DNA from: Burkholderia dolosa
Lineage (GTDB): Bacteria; Pseudomonadota; Gammaproteobacteria; Burkholderiales; Burkholderiaceae
Length of the DNA stretch: 64,000 nt
Reading direction: 5' to 3'
Assembly (NCBI RefSeq): GCF_902499135.1
Contig: NZ_CABVPR010000010.1
Coordinates: 45,075 to 109,074, forward strand
The position numbers were made by a program, and so were the translations under genes. This document shows positions 27,745-37,317 of this stretch, piece after piece; positions within the stretch are counted from its first letter, which is position 1, and every line of letters begins with the position of its first letter. The notes under the pieces were generated by a model. It saw only the letters and a list, made by a program, of their open reading frames with translations. It searched no databases and had not been told where the DNA came from.

Positions 27745-30699
27745 ATGTCTGTCGACACGAACAATGTCCGCCAAGGCGGTTGCGGCTCAGGCCAATGCGC
27801 ATGCAAGAGCGCCGCGCAGGCGCGCGTGCGCGACCCGTTCGACGAAACCGATTACGGCACGCCGCAGCGGTACGCCGACACCGACGTGACGCTCGAAATC
27901 GACGGCCGGCCCGTCACGGTGCCGGCCGGCACGTCGGTGATGCGCGCCGCGATCGAAGCCGGCGTGAACGTTCCGAAGCTGTGTGCGACCGACTCGCTCG
28001 AGCCGTTCGGCTCGTGCCGGCTGTGCCTCGTCGAGATCGAAGGCCGGCGTGGCTATCCGGCGTCGTGCACGACGCCCGCCGAAGCGGGGATGAAGGTCCG
28101 CACGCAGTCGGACCGGCTGCAGGCGCTGCGTCGCAACGTGATGGAGCTGTATATCTCCGACCATCCGCTCGATTGCCTGACCTGCCCCGCCAATGGCGAC
28201 TGCGAATTGCAGGACATGGCGGGCGTCGTCGGCCTGCGCGAGGTGCGCTACGGTTTCGACGGCGCGAACCACCTGCAGGACCGTAAAGACGAGTCGAATC
28301 CGTACTTCACGTACGACCCGTCGAAGTGCATCGTGTGCAATCGCTGCGTGCGCGCCTGCGAGGAAACGCAGGGCACGTTCGCGCTGACGATTGCCGCGCG
28401 CGGCTTCGAGTCGCGCGTCGCGGCCGGCGAAAGCGAACCGTTCATGGAATCGGAGTGCGTGTCGTGCGGCGCCTGCGTCGCCGCATGCCCGACCGCGACG
28501 CTGCAGGAGAAGTCGGTCGCGCAGCTCGGCCAGGCCGAACACTCGGTCATCACGACCTGCGCGTATTGCGGCGTCGGCTGCTCGTTCAAGGCGGAGATGA
28601 AGGGCACGCAGGTCGTGCGCATGACGCCGCACAAGAATGGACTCGCGAACGAAGGCCATGCGTGCGTGAAGGGACGCTTCGCGTGGGGCTACGCGACGCA
28701 CAAGGATCGCATCACGAAACCGATGATCCGCGAAAAGATCACCGATCCGTGGCGCGAAGTCAGCTGGGACGAAGCGCTGACCTACGCGGCGACGCAGTTC
28801 CGCAAGCTGCAGCAGAAATACGGCCGCGATTCGATCGGCGGCATCACGTCGTCGCGCTGCACGAACGAGGAAACCTATCTCGTGCAGAAGCTCGTGCGCG
28901 CCGCGTTCGGTAACAACAACGTCGACACCTGCGCGCGCGTGTGCCATTCGCCGACCGGTTACGGACTGAAGACGACGCTCGGCGAATCGGCCGGCACGCA
29001 GACCTTCGCATCGGTCGGCAAGGCCGACGTGATCGTCGTGATGGGCGCGAACCCGACCGACGGCCACCCGGTGTTCGGCTCGCGGCTGAAGCGGCGCATT
29101 CGCGAAGGCGCGAAGCTGATCGTGATCGATCCACGCCGCATCGACGTGGTCGACGGCCCGCACGTGAAGGCGACGCATCATCTGCAGCTGCGGCCGGGCA
29201 CCAACGTCGCGATCGTCAACGCGCTCGCGCACGTGATCGTCACCGAAGGGCTCGTCGATGAAGCGTTCGTCGCCGAGCGCTGCGAGACGCGCGCGTTCGA
29301 GCAGTGGCGCGAGTTCGTGTCGCGCGCCGAGAATTCGCCCGAAGCGACCGCCGACGTGACCGGCGTGCCGGCCGAACAAGTACGCGCGGCCGCGCGCCTC
29401 TATGCGACCGGCGGCAACGCGGCAATCTATTACGGCCTCGGCGTGACCGAGCATGCGCAGGGCTCGACGACGGTGATGGGCATCGCGAACCTCGCGATGG
29501 CAACCGGCAACATCGGCCGCGAAGGCGTCGGCGTCAATCCGCTGCGCGGCCAGAACAACGTACAGGGCTCGTGCGACATGGGTTCGTTCCCGCACGAACT
29601 GCCCGGCTACCGGCACATCGGCGACGCAAGCGTGCGCGCGCAGTTCGAGCACGCATGGTCGGCCACGCTGCAGCCGGAACCGGGGCTGCGGATCCCGAAC
29701 ATGTTCGACGCGGCGCTCGACGGCAGCTTCAAGGGGCTCTACTGCCAGGGCGAGGACATCGTCCAGTCGGACCCGAACACGCAGCATGTCGCGGCCGCGC
29801 TGTCGGCGATGGAATGCATCGTCGTGCAGGACATCTTCCTGAACGAAACCGCGAAGTACGCACACGTGCTGCTGCCGGGTTCGTCGTTCCTCGAAAAGGA
29901 CGGCACGTTCACGAACGCGGAGCGCCGCATCTCGCGCGTGCGCAAGGTGATGCCGCCGCTCGCCGGCTATGCGGACTGGGAAGTGACGCTGATGCTGTCG
30001 CGTGCGCTCGGCTACGACATGCACTACACGCACCCGTCGGAGATCATGGACGAGATTGCGCGTCTCACGCCGACCTTCTCCGGCGTGTCGTACGAGAAGC
30101 TCGACGCGCTCGGCAGCATCCAGTGGCCGTGCAACGAGCAGGCGCCGGAAGGCACGCCGACGATGCATACGGACACGTTCGTCCGCGGCAAGGGCCGGTT
30201 CGTGATCACGAAGTTCATCCCGACGCCCGAGAAGGTCACGCAGCGCTATCCGCTGATCCTGACGACGGGCCGCATCCTGTCGCAATACAACGTCGGCGCG
30301 CAGACGCGTCGGACCGAGAACGTGCGGTGGCACGAAGAGGACCGCCTCGAGATCCATCCGCACGATGCGCAGGACCGCGGAATCAAGACCGGCGACTGGG
30401 TCGGCATCGAGTCGCGCGCCGGGCAGACGGTGCTGCGCGCGCTCGTCACCGAACGCATGCAGCCGGGCGTCGTCTACACGACGTTCCACTTCCCGGAATC
30501 GGGCGCGAACGTGATCACGACGGACAGCTCCGACTGGGCGACGAACTGCCCCGAATACAAGGTGACGGCCGTGCAGGTGATGCCGGTCGCGCAACCGTCG
30601 GAATGGCAGCGGCAATATGCGCGCTTCAGCGCGGAGCAGCTCGACTTGCTCGAGCGCCGTGCAGCGGCGGCGCCGGCCGCCGTGACGACCGGCAAGTGA
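27745..30699 (+). CDS. fdsA: NAD-dependent formate dehydrogenase catalytic alpha subunit
   Basis: A 984-residue molybdopterin enzyme oxidising formate to CO2. The N-terminus (about 50-130) is a [2Fe-2S] domain, then a His/Cys cluster region (HPLDCLTCPANGDCELQ), then two [4Fe-4S] motifs (CIVCNRCVRACEE, CVSCGACVAACPT), then the FDH-type cluster CAYCGVGCS. The Mo-ligand Cys and neighbouring His lie in CARVCHSPTGYG near residues 400-401, so this is a Cys, not selenocysteine, enzyme. A strong AAGGAG site precedes the ATG at 27745. Order fdsG-B-A-D. Confidence 0.96.
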   Translation: MSVDTNNVRQGGCGSGQCACKSAAQARVRDPFDETDYGTPQRYADTDVTLEIDGRPVTVPAGTSVMRAAIEAGVNVPKLCATDSLEPFGSCRLCLVEIEGRRGYPASCTTPAEAGMKVRTQSDRLQALRRNVMELYISDHPLDCLTCPANGDCELQDMAGVVGLREVRYGFDGANHLQDRKDESNPYFTYDPSKCIVCNRCVRACEETQGTFALTIAARGFESRVAAGESEPFMESECVSCGACVAACPTATLQEKSVAQLGQAEHSVITTCAYCGVGCSFKAEMKGTQVVRMTPHKNGLANEGHACVKGRFAWGYATHKDRITKPMIREKITDPWREVSWDEALTYAATQFRKLQQKYGRDSIGGITSSRCTNEETYLVQKLVRAAFGNNNVDTCARVCHSPTGYGLKTTLGESAGTQTFASVGKADVIVVMGANPTDGHPVFGSRLKRRIREGAKLIVIDPRRIDVVDGPHVKATHHLQLRPGTNVAIVNALAHVIVTEGLVDEAFVAERCETRAFEQWREFVSRAENSPEATADVTGVPAEQVRAAARLYATGGNAAIYYGLGVTEHAQGSTTVMGIANLAMATGNIGREGVGVNPLRGQNNVQGSCDMGSFPHELPGYRHIGDASVRAQFEHAWSATLQPEPGLRIPNMFDAALDGSFKGLYCQGEDIVQSDPNTQHVAAALSAMECIVVQDIFLNETAKYAHVLLPGSSFLEKDGTFTNAERRISRVRKVMPPLAGYADWEVTLMLSRALGYDMHYTHPSEIMDEIARLTPTFSGVSYEKLDALGSIQWPCNEQAPEGTPTMHTDTFVRGKGRFVITKFIPTPEKVTQRYPLILTTGRILSQYNVGAQTRRTENVRWHEEDRLEIHPHDAQDRGIKTGDWVGIESRAGQTVLRALVTERMQPGVVYTTFHFPESGANVITTDSSDWATNCPEYKVTAVQVMPVAQPSEWQRQYARFSAEQLDLLERRAAAAPAAVTTGK

Positions 30700-30706
30700 G
30701 GACGCG

Positions 30707-30964
30707 ATGGACACCGGACACCTGATCGACATGGCGAACCAGATCGGCGCATTCTTCGAATCGATGCCCGATCGCGACGAAGCGCTGACCGGCATCGCCG
30801 ACCATATCCGGCGCTTCTGGGAGCCGCGGATGCGTCGCGCCTTCCTCGCCGCGCTCGACGACCCGTCGAGCGACGCCGCACGCCGTGCCGCGCCGATCGT
30901 GCTCGACGCGATCGCCGCGCACCGCGCGTCGCTCGTGCCAGCTGCGGCGCCGGCCTCCGCGTGA
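30707..30964 (+). CDS. fdsD: NAD-dependent formate dehydrogenase delta subunit
   Basis: An 85-residue small subunit. The sequence LIDMANQIGAFFESMPDRDEALTGIADHIRRFWEPRMR matches the FdsD/FdhS family found at the end of fds operons. It lies 7 bases after fdsA. In Cupriavidus a sulfurtransferase gene, fdsC, sits between fdsA and fdsD; none is present here, so that factor must be coded elsewhere if it is needed. Confidence 0.9.
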   Translation: MDTGHLIDMANQIGAFFESMPDRDEALTGIADHIRRFWEPRMRRAFLAALDDPSSDAARRAAPIVLDAIAAHRASLVPAAAPASA

Positions 30965-30972
30965 CGGCGCGG

Positions 30973-32616
30973 TCACGCGGATAGCGATACGCCCGCGAAC
31001 CAGCCTTCGCAGTGACGCAGCAGCGCGTTCGCGTCCGTCGCCGTGCGGCCGCGAGCGGCAACGTAGCCGTCCGGCCGCAGCAAGTAGAACGACGGCCGCG
31101 AGCGGCCGTACGCTTGCGCGAGCCCTTCGGCGCCGTTGCCTTCCGCATCGGCGATCCGCCACGCGCGCACGGCACCCGGCATGATCCGTTCGAGCCCGCG
31201 CACGAGCGCCTGCGCATCGTCCGGCATCGGCGGCACGTCGCCCGGCTCGGCACTCGGATGCTCTTCGAGCAGCAGCAATGTGAAGCTCGCCGGATCGTGC
31301 AGATCGTATAGCCGCGCGGTGCCGGGCGCCTGACCGAGCGGGCCGTCGATCACGTGCAGCAGCGCGTCCGGCGCGCGCTCGCCCGCGCGCGGCCCGCCGT
31401 CGAGCACGCGTTCGAGCGTGAGCGGGCTCTTCCGATACTGGACGCCCAGCTCGCTGACCGTGCGCCGCAACGCGTCGCGCACCGGCCCGAACGACGACAG
31501 CAGCGGCACGATGCGATCGCGCAGCAGCTTCATCGCGCCGTGGTCGGCTTCGACGATCTGCGTGACGAAGCCCGTCTGCCGCAATACGTCGCGCTCAATC
31601 GGATGGCGCTCCGCGTGATACGTGTCCAGCAACCGCTCGGGCGCGCCGCCGGAGAGCACGCGCGCGAGCTTCCAGCCCAGATTGAACGCTTCCTGGATGC
31701 CGGTGTTCATCCCCTGCGCGCCGGCCGGACTGTGCACGTGCGCCGCGTCGCCCGCAAAGAACACGCGCCCGTGGCGCAGCCGCTCGACCATCCGGCTATG
31801 CAGGTGGAAATACGACGACCACGCGAGATCGCTCGGCGCGATCGACGTGCCGATGCGCGTACGGACGATCGCCTCGCACACGTCGAGCGACGGTGCCGAT
31901 GCGTCCGGCAGCGGCTCGCCGGGCGGCCGGTCCGCGACGAGCCGATAGCGCCCTTCGCCGAGCGGGAACAGACCCGCGATGCCGTCCGACGTCGTGAACA
32001 GGTGGATCTCGTCGTCCGGCCAGTCGGGTATCGCCGCGAAGTCGGCGAGCAGGAACGTCTGTTCGAATGCGTGGCCGGCGAAGCCGACGCCGAGCAGGTG
32101 CCGTACCGTGCTGTGCGCGCCGTCCGCCGCGATCAGATACGACGGCGCGAATCGCTCGGTGCGACCGTCGGCGCCGCGCAGCGTCACGTCGAGCGACGTA
32201 CCGCCTGCGTCGCACGCGCAAAGCTTCACGCCGCGCTCGACGCGCACGCCGAATCCAGCCAGGTGCTCGGTCAGCAGCCGCTCGGTGACGCTCTGGTCGA
32301 GAAGCAGCAGATACGGATAACGGGTTTGCAGCGGATCGAAATCGAGCTGCGCGATGACGCGGCCGTCGGCGTGCAGCGCGGCCGCGTGCACGCGATGCCC
32401 GAGTTCGAGAAACGGTTCGACTGCCCGATGCTGCTCCAGCAACTCGAGCGTGCGCGCCTGAATGCCGATCGCGCGCGAATACGGCGCGGGCGTGACGAGC
32501 CGGTCGACGATGCGCACCGGCACGCGGGCCCGCGCGAGGCTCATCGCCGCGGCAAGGCCGGTCGGCCCCGCGCCGACGATCAGCACGGGCGGAATATCGA
32601 GCAGTGTGTCAGCCAT
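30973..32616 (-). CDS. FAD-dependent aromatic-ring monooxygenase (PheA/TfdB type)
   Basis: A 547-residue class A flavoprotein hydroxylase. Motifs: FAD-binding VLIVGAGPTGLAAAMSLA, the AADGAHSTVR (DG) motif, and FAGDAAHVHSPAGAQGMN (GD motif). The last about 150 residues look like the thioredoxin-like phenol hydroxylase C-terminal domain. Such enzymes hydroxylate phenolic compounds or polyketides with NAD(P)H; the substrate is unclear. Start ATG 32616 gives the Rossmann motif at the expected place. It is convergent with fdsD only 8 bases apart and divergent from the TPR-glycosyltransferase. Confidence 0.9.
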   Translation of the reverse strand: MADTLLDIPPVLIVGAGPTGLAAAMSLARARVPVRIVDRLVTPAPYSRAIGIQARTLELLEQHRAVEPFLELGHRVHAAALHADGRVIAQLDFDPLQTRYPYLLLLDQSVTERLLTEHLAGFGVRVERGVKLCACDAGGTSLDVTLRGADGRTERFAPSYLIAADGAHSTVRHLLGVGFAGHAFEQTFLLADFAAIPDWPDDEIHLFTTSDGIAGLFPLGEGRYRLVADRPPGEPLPDASAPSLDVCEAIVRTRIGTSIAPSDLAWSSYFHLHSRMVERLRHGRVFFAGDAAHVHSPAGAQGMNTGIQEAFNLGWKLARVLSGGAPERLLDTYHAERHPIERDVLRQTGFVTQIVEADHGAMKLLRDRIVPLLSSFGPVRDALRRTVSELGVQYRKSPLTLERVLDGGPRAGERAPDALLHVIDGPLGQAPGTARLYDLHDPASFTLLLLEEHPSAEPGDVPPMPDDAQALVRGLERIMPGAVRAWRIADAEGNGAEGLAQAYGRSRPSFYLLRPDGYVAARGRTATDANALLRHCEGWFAGVSLSA

Positions 32617-32746
32617 GAGAACCTCGATGACACGCGACCCTGCAAGTCTACGCCGCTCCGCGTGACGGGGCCATATGCCGAACGGCCGATGGGCGGCGCG
32701 CGCAGGCAGTATGGGAAAATACGCGCTTTCCGCCAGTTTTCGCGTC

Positions 32747-34582
32747 ATGGATTCCGCATTCGACCGAGCGTACGCCGCGCATCGCGAGGGCCGCCTCGCC
32801 GAGGCCGAGCACGGCTATCGCGCCGCGCTCGCGACCAATCCCGCCGACGCCGACGCGCTCCATCTGTTCGGCGTGCTTCGGCATCAGCAGGGCCAGCATG
32901 CCGAAGCGGCTGATCTCGTCGGCCGTGCGGTCGCGTTGCGCCCGAACGATGCGGCGCTGCAGCTCAATCTCGGCAATGCGCTGAAGGCGCTGGGCCGGCT
33001 CGACGAAGCGATCGACCGCTTTCGGAATGCGCTGACGCTCGCACCCGAATTTCCGCTCGCGCACTACAACCTCGGCAATGCGTATGCGGCGCTGCAGCGC
33101 CACGAGGACGCCGTCGATGCATTCCGCCGCGCGCTGCTGCTGACGCCGGACGACGCATCGATCCACAACAATCTCGGCAACGCGCTGAACGCGCTCGGCC
33201 GTCACGACGATGCGCTCGCCGCGTTCCGCCGCGCGCTGGAGCTGCGGCCCGGACATGCCGGCGCGCACAACAATCTCGCGATGGCGCTGAACGCGATGGG
33301 CCGCGCCGACGATGCGATCGCGCACTTCCAGGCCGCGATCGCCGCGCAGCCGCGTTTCGTCGCCGCGCATTTCAATCTCGGCAATACGTTCGAGGCGCTG
33401 GGCCGTCATGCCGATGCGGCCGCCGCATTCGAGGCCGCGCTCGCGCTGCATCCGCCGTTTCCGCTCGCCCTGTTCGGGCTCGCGAACGCGCTGTGCGCGC
33501 AGGGGCGTCACCGCGACGCGCTGCCGTACTACGAGCGTGCGGTCGGCCTCGATCCGTCGTTCGGTCTGGCGTGGCTGAATCTCGGCAATGCGCATCACGC
33601 GCTCCGCGCGTACGAGATGGCGCTGCGCGCGTTCGATCAGGCGCTGCGCGTCGCGCCGGATCTGAAGCTCGCCGAATTGCACCGGGCGGTCACGCTGCTC
33701 ACGCTCGGCGACTTCACGCGCGGCCTGCCCGCTTACGAAGCGCGCCACGATACGCCGGGCGCGACGCCGCTCGGCGCGTTGCCTCGCTGGCACGGCGAGC
33801 CGATTGCATCGCGCACGCTGCTGATCCGCGCGGAACAGGGGTTCGGCGACACGCTGCAGTTCGTCCGCTTCGTGCCGCTCGCGCGCGCAAAGTGCGCACG
33901 GCTCGTGCTCGAAGTGCAGCCGGAACTGCTCGCGCTGCTCGCACCGGCTGCGGCACGCTGGCGCGTGACGCTCGTCGCACAGGGGACGAAGCTGCCGGCC
34001 GCCGACGTCGGATGCACACTGATGAGCCTGCCGTTGCTGCTCGGGCTGCAGCCGGCCGACATCGCCGTCGGCCAGCGTTATCTCGACGCGCCCGACACCG
34101 CACGCCGACGCTTTCGCGGGTCGCTCGGCGGTCAGTCGAAGCGCAAGTACGGCCTTGCATGGTCGGGGCGCCGGCAAGCGCAGGAAAACCGCTCGATGCC
34201 GTTCGACGCGCTCGCACCGCTGCTCGCGCTGCCGGACATCGACTGGATCGTGCTGCAGCCCACGCTCGACGACGGCGATCGCGCGCGCGTCGACGCGCAT
34301 CCGCGCGTGCATCGTCTCGACGGCCGGCTGAACGACTTCGCCGATACGGCTGCGCTGATCGAACGGCTCGACGGCGTCGTCACGATCGACACGGCCGTCG
34401 CGCACCTCGCGGGCGCACTCGGCAAGCCGGTGTGGATCATGCTGCCGTTCGCGGCCGACTGGCGCTGGTTCACCGGCGACGATTGTCCGTGGTATCCGCG
34501 CGCCCGGCTCGCGCGCCAGCCGGCACCGGGCGAGTGGCGCGACGTGGCGGCGAGCGTCGCTGCCGCGCTGCGCGACGCGTGA
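32747..34582 (+). CDS. TPR-glycosyltransferase fusion protein
   Basis: A 611-residue cytoplasmic protein. About ten TPR units fill residues 10-370 (repeats such as LGNALNALGRHDDALAAFRRALELRP). The C-terminal part from about 385 resembles a GT41/heptosyltransferase-9-type fold (ILIRAEQGFGDTLQFVRFVP and VTIDTAVAHLAGALGKPVW). It is therefore likely a glycosyltransferase for a protein or envelope substrate, with TPRs binding partner or acceptor. Start at ATG 32747; the frame is open 24 codons upstream. Target unknown. Confidence 0.88.
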   Translation: MDSAFDRAYAAHREGRLAEAEHGYRAALATNPADADALHLFGVLRHQQGQHAEAADLVGRAVALRPNDAALQLNLGNALKALGRLDEAIDRFRNALTLAPEFPLAHYNLGNAYAALQRHEDAVDAFRRALLLTPDDASIHNNLGNALNALGRHDDALAAFRRALELRPGHAGAHNNLAMALNAMGRADDAIAHFQAAIAAQPRFVAAHFNLGNTFEALGRHADAAAAFEAALALHPPFPLALFGLANALCAQGRHRDALPYYERAVGLDPSFGLAWLNLGNAHHALRAYEMALRAFDQALRVAPDLKLAELHRAVTLLTLGDFTRGLPAYEARHDTPGATPLGALPRWHGEPIASRTLLIRAEQGFGDTLQFVRFVPLARAKCARLVLEVQPELLALLAPAAARWRVTLVAQGTKLPAADVGCTLMSLPLLLGLQPADIAVGQRYLDAPDTARRRFRGSLGGQSKRKYGLAWSGRRQAQENRSMPFDALAPLLALPDIDWIVLQPTLDDGDRARVDAHPRVHRLDGRLNDFADTAALIERLDGVVTIDTAVAHLAGALGKPVWIMLPFAADWRWFTGDDCPWYPRARLARQPAPGEWRDVAASVAAALRDA

Positions 34583-34591
34583 ACGCGCACG

Positions 34592-34616
34592 AAAAAGGGA
34601 GCGCAGTGCGCTCCCT
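34592..34616 (-). terminator. Terminator after the MFS gene
   Basis: AAGGGAGCGCAGTGCGCTCCCTT hairpin, read on the minus strand, ends in a T run; it serves the MFS gene ending at 34676 and may act on both strands. Confidence 0.75.
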
Positions 34617-34675
34617 TCCGATGCACGGCGCACGCAGCGCGCGCCGCGCGGCAGCCCGGCGTCACACGCCGGACG

Positions 34676-35971
34676 TCAAGTGGCCTTGTACTGGCTGCGC
34701 GATTCGTTCGTACGGTACAGCACGAGCGTCGCGAACAGGCCGCAGATCGCGGCGACGCTGAGCCACAGCCCCGGCGCGGCCTTGTTGCCGGTCTCGTGAA
34801 TCAGCAGCGTCGAGATCGCCGGCGTAAACCCGCCGATCGTCGTCGCGAGGCTGTATGCGAGCGAAAAGCCGGCCGTGCGTACGTCGGCCGGCATCACTTC
34901 GGTCAGCGCGACGACCATCGCGCCGTTGTACGAACCGTACAGGAACGACAGCCACAGCTCGACGGCGAGCAGCCGCAGGAACGACGGCTGCGCGACGAGC
35001 CACAGCACGGCCGGGTAAGCCGTCAGCAGCGTGAGCACGGTGAACGCGATCAGCACCGGGCGGCGGCCGATACGATCGGACAGCGCGCCGGACAGCGGCA
35101 GCCACACGAGATTCGAAATGCCGACGCACACCGTCACGACGAGCGCGTCGAGCGACGTCAGATGCAGCACTTCCTTGCCGAACGTCGGCGTATAGGCGGT
35201 GATCATGTAGAACGACACCGTCGTCATGATCACCATCCCCATGCCGGCGATCACGACGCCCCAGTTGTCGAGCATCGAGCGCATGATTTCGCCCATCGAC
35301 GGACGATGCGACTTCGCGAGAAACTCGTCGGTCTCCTTCAGCGAGCGGCGAATCAGGAACAGGAACGGCACGATCAGGCAGCCGATCAGGAACGGAATGC
35401 GCCAGCCCCATGCGGTCATGTCTTCGGCCGGCAGCGCGCGGTTCAGCAGCACGCCGACGAACGCGGCGAACACGACGGCGACCTGCTGGCTGCCCGATTG
35501 CCACGACGTGTAGAACCCTTTGTGCCCTTTCGTCGCGATCTCGGACAGGTAGACCGACACGCCGCCCAGTTCGACGCCCGCCGAAAAGCCCTGCAGCAGC
35601 CGGCCGAACAGCACGAGCGTCGGCGCGAGCACGCCGATCGTCGCGTAGCCGGGCACCGCGGCCACCGTCAGCGTACCGAGCGCCATCAGGCCGAGCGTGA
35701 GGATCAGCCCCTTGCGGCGGCCGTGATGGTCGATGTACGCGCCGAGCACGATCGCGCCGACCGGCCGCATCAGAAAGCCCGCGCCGAACACCGACAGCGA
35801 CAGCATCAGCGATGCGAACGCGTTGCCGCTCGGGAAGTAGGTTTTCGCGATGGCCGACGCGTAATAGCCGTAGACCATGAAATCGTACATTTCGAGGAAG
35901 TTGCCGCTGACGACCCGAAATACGGTGCGGACTTTCGATTCCTGCGTAATCGCTTGCGATGCTGTGGACAT
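34676..35971 (-). CDS. MFS metabolite:H+ symporter, citrate/tricarballylate type
   Basis: A 431-residue 12-helix transporter. The N-terminus [26 protein letters not shown] and the loop [10 protein letters not shown] are hallmarks of the MHS subgroup (citrate, tricarballylate, ketoglutarate symporters). Later helices include [23 protein letters not shown]. Start ATG 35971; the frame extends upstream without hydrophobic segments. It is monocistronic with a downstream hairpin. Substrate not certain: citrate-type dicarboxylates or tricarboxylates are likeliest. Confidence 0.9.
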   Translation of the reverse strand: MSTASQAITQESKVRTVFRVVSGNFLEMYDFMVYGYYASAIAKTYFPSGNAFASLMLSLSVFGAGFLMRPVGAIVLGAYIDHHGRRKGLILTLGLMALGTLTVAAVPGYATIGVLAPTLVLFGRLLQGFSAGVELGGVSVYLSEIATKGHKGFYTSWQSGSQQVAVVFAAFVGVLLNRALPAEDMTAWGWRIPFLIGCLIVPFLFLIRRSLKETDEFLAKSHRPSMGEIMRSMLDNWGVVIAGMGMVIMTTVSFYMITAYTPTFGKEVLHLTSLDALVVTVCVGISNLVWLPLSGALSDRIGRRPVLIAFTVLTLLTAYPAVLWLVAQPSFLRLLAVELWLSFLYGSYNGAMVVALTEVMPADVRTAGFSLAYSLATTIGGFTPAISTLLIHETGNKAAPGLWLSVAAICGLFATLVLYRTNESRSQYKAT

Positions 35972-36270
35972 GTTTTCTCGCTCGAGCTCGAATGGCGCTG
36001 AATGCGCGCCGCGTGCCGGCGACGCGCTGCAACGACACGCCGGCCGACATGACCGGCGAATGATGCCACGCGAAGCCGACAATTGCCTTGTAGCGGCGGC
36101 ACGGCGTCCGGCTTGATCTACCGCTCGTACGAGTTGCCCCGGATTCCGCACGAAAATCGGATCGGTCCGATCGACCGGTCGTCGCGGCCTGACCACAATG
36201 TCGGGTTTCCGACGATATCCGCGCCGCGACCACCTACCTGTTCGCCCGTGTCGCGCGGTGTACCGCTCTC

Positions 36271-37236
36271 ATGACGCAATCGCCGCTGGTTCCTGTCGAA
36301 GGCGCGCTGGCTCGCCCGCGCGCCGCGCCGCTTGACGACGTCCCGCCGTTCGGCCGCGAGTGGACTTTTCGCGGCAGGGCGGGCGCGCCGCCGGGCAAGC
36401 TCTGTGTCGCCACGCTGTCGACGTCGTGCATCGACATCCGCGCGCCGCACCGCGCATGCCGCTGGGGGCCGATCGCGGCGTCCGCATCGGCTGCAGCCGA
36501 TGCGCCGGTCGTTCCGGCCGCCGCCAGCGGCCGCGCCGAGCAAGCCGGCCGTACTCGTGATACGCCGCGCGAACGGCGTTCGCTATATGCGACCTGCTGG
36601 ACGATCGGCGCGCTCGCGATCATCGGCTCGTTGATCGCGCTGCGTGGCCCGTCCGCCGGCTTCGCACCTGCTCGCGCGGTCGGCACGACGGAGGTCGTCT
36701 CCGATCGTGCCGCGCCGTCGGCAATCGCGCACCGCCCTGCGCCGACACGATCTGATTCCGCTGCCGCGGCGGCACAACCGACCGCTGCGGCGAGCGTCGC
36801 GACAATCGTCCGATCACTGCAACCGGCGAACGGCGCAACACATGGTCGGGCAGCACCGCGCCCCGGCGCGGCGTCCGACAGCCGGGCGCTCGCAAGAGCA
36901 TCCCACGCACAGCAGCCGTCGGCGCGCGAATCGCATCGATCGTCGCGCCCGGGATCGGAAACGGCACAAGCGACGCCGCCATCCGCGCCGCGCGTCGCCG
37001 CCCGTCCGGGCCGTGCGGGTCGCACGTCGAACGCATCACACGCATCGACACGCGCCCGCGTCGCGCCGCCGCACGAACACGCATTCGACGACCCGCTCAC
37101 GCCGATCGCCATCGCGAACGCGCTGCGCGCCGACTCGCCCGCTCGCACGGCGTCGACGCCCGCCGCCGACTTCGACTGGACGTCGCAGCTGTCCCACCGC
37201 CGCTTGACCGACCAATCGCCCGTGCTCACGCACTGA
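36271..37236 (+). CDS. Hypothetical Ala/Pro/Arg-rich protein with one membrane segment
   Basis: A 321-residue frame with no recognised domain. One hydrophobic segment (LYATCWTIGALAIIGSLIAL, near residue 115) could span the membrane; the rest is low-complexity, rich in Ala, Pro, Arg and Ser, so the C-terminal 190 residues look disordered. It ends DFDWTSQLSHRRLTDQSPVLTH before a two-way terminator shared with the convergent DUF2968 gene. The helix and terminator placement favour a real gene, but composition also fits a spurious frame in GC-rich DNA; an antisense frame covers the same stretch. Confidence 0.5.
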   Translation: MTQSPLVPVEGALARPRAAPLDDVPPFGREWTFRGRAGAPPGKLCVATLSTSCIDIRAPHRACRWGPIAASASAAADAPVVPAAASGRAEQAGRTRDTPRERRSLYATCWTIGALAIIGSLIALRGPSAGFAPARAVGTTEVVSDRAAPSAIAHRPAPTRSDSAAAAAQPTAAASVATIVRSLQPANGATHGRAAPRPGAASDSRALARASHAQQPSARESHRSSRPGSETAQATPPSAPRVAARPGRAGRTSNASHASTRARVAPPHEHAFDDPLTPIAIANALRADSPARTASTPAADFDWTSQLSHRRLTDQSPVLTH

Positions 37237-37247
37237 CCGCTCAGCCA

Positions 37248-37283
37248 ATAAAAAACCCGGCGAAGACCGCTTCGCCGGGTTTC
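37248..37283. terminator. Bidirectional terminator
   Basis: A5/A6 - ACCCGGCGAAG-ACC-CTTCGCCGGGT - TT hairpin between the convergent genes ending at 37236 and 37318. Confidence 0.8.
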
Positions 37284-37317
37284 GTTCACGCATCGAATCC
37301 GTTCGTTCGACGCGTCG

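Noticed and set aside
27787-30795. Minus-strand frame of about 1000 codons over fdsA
   Set aside because: Antisense to a clear molybdoenzyme; composition is typical of a shadow frame.
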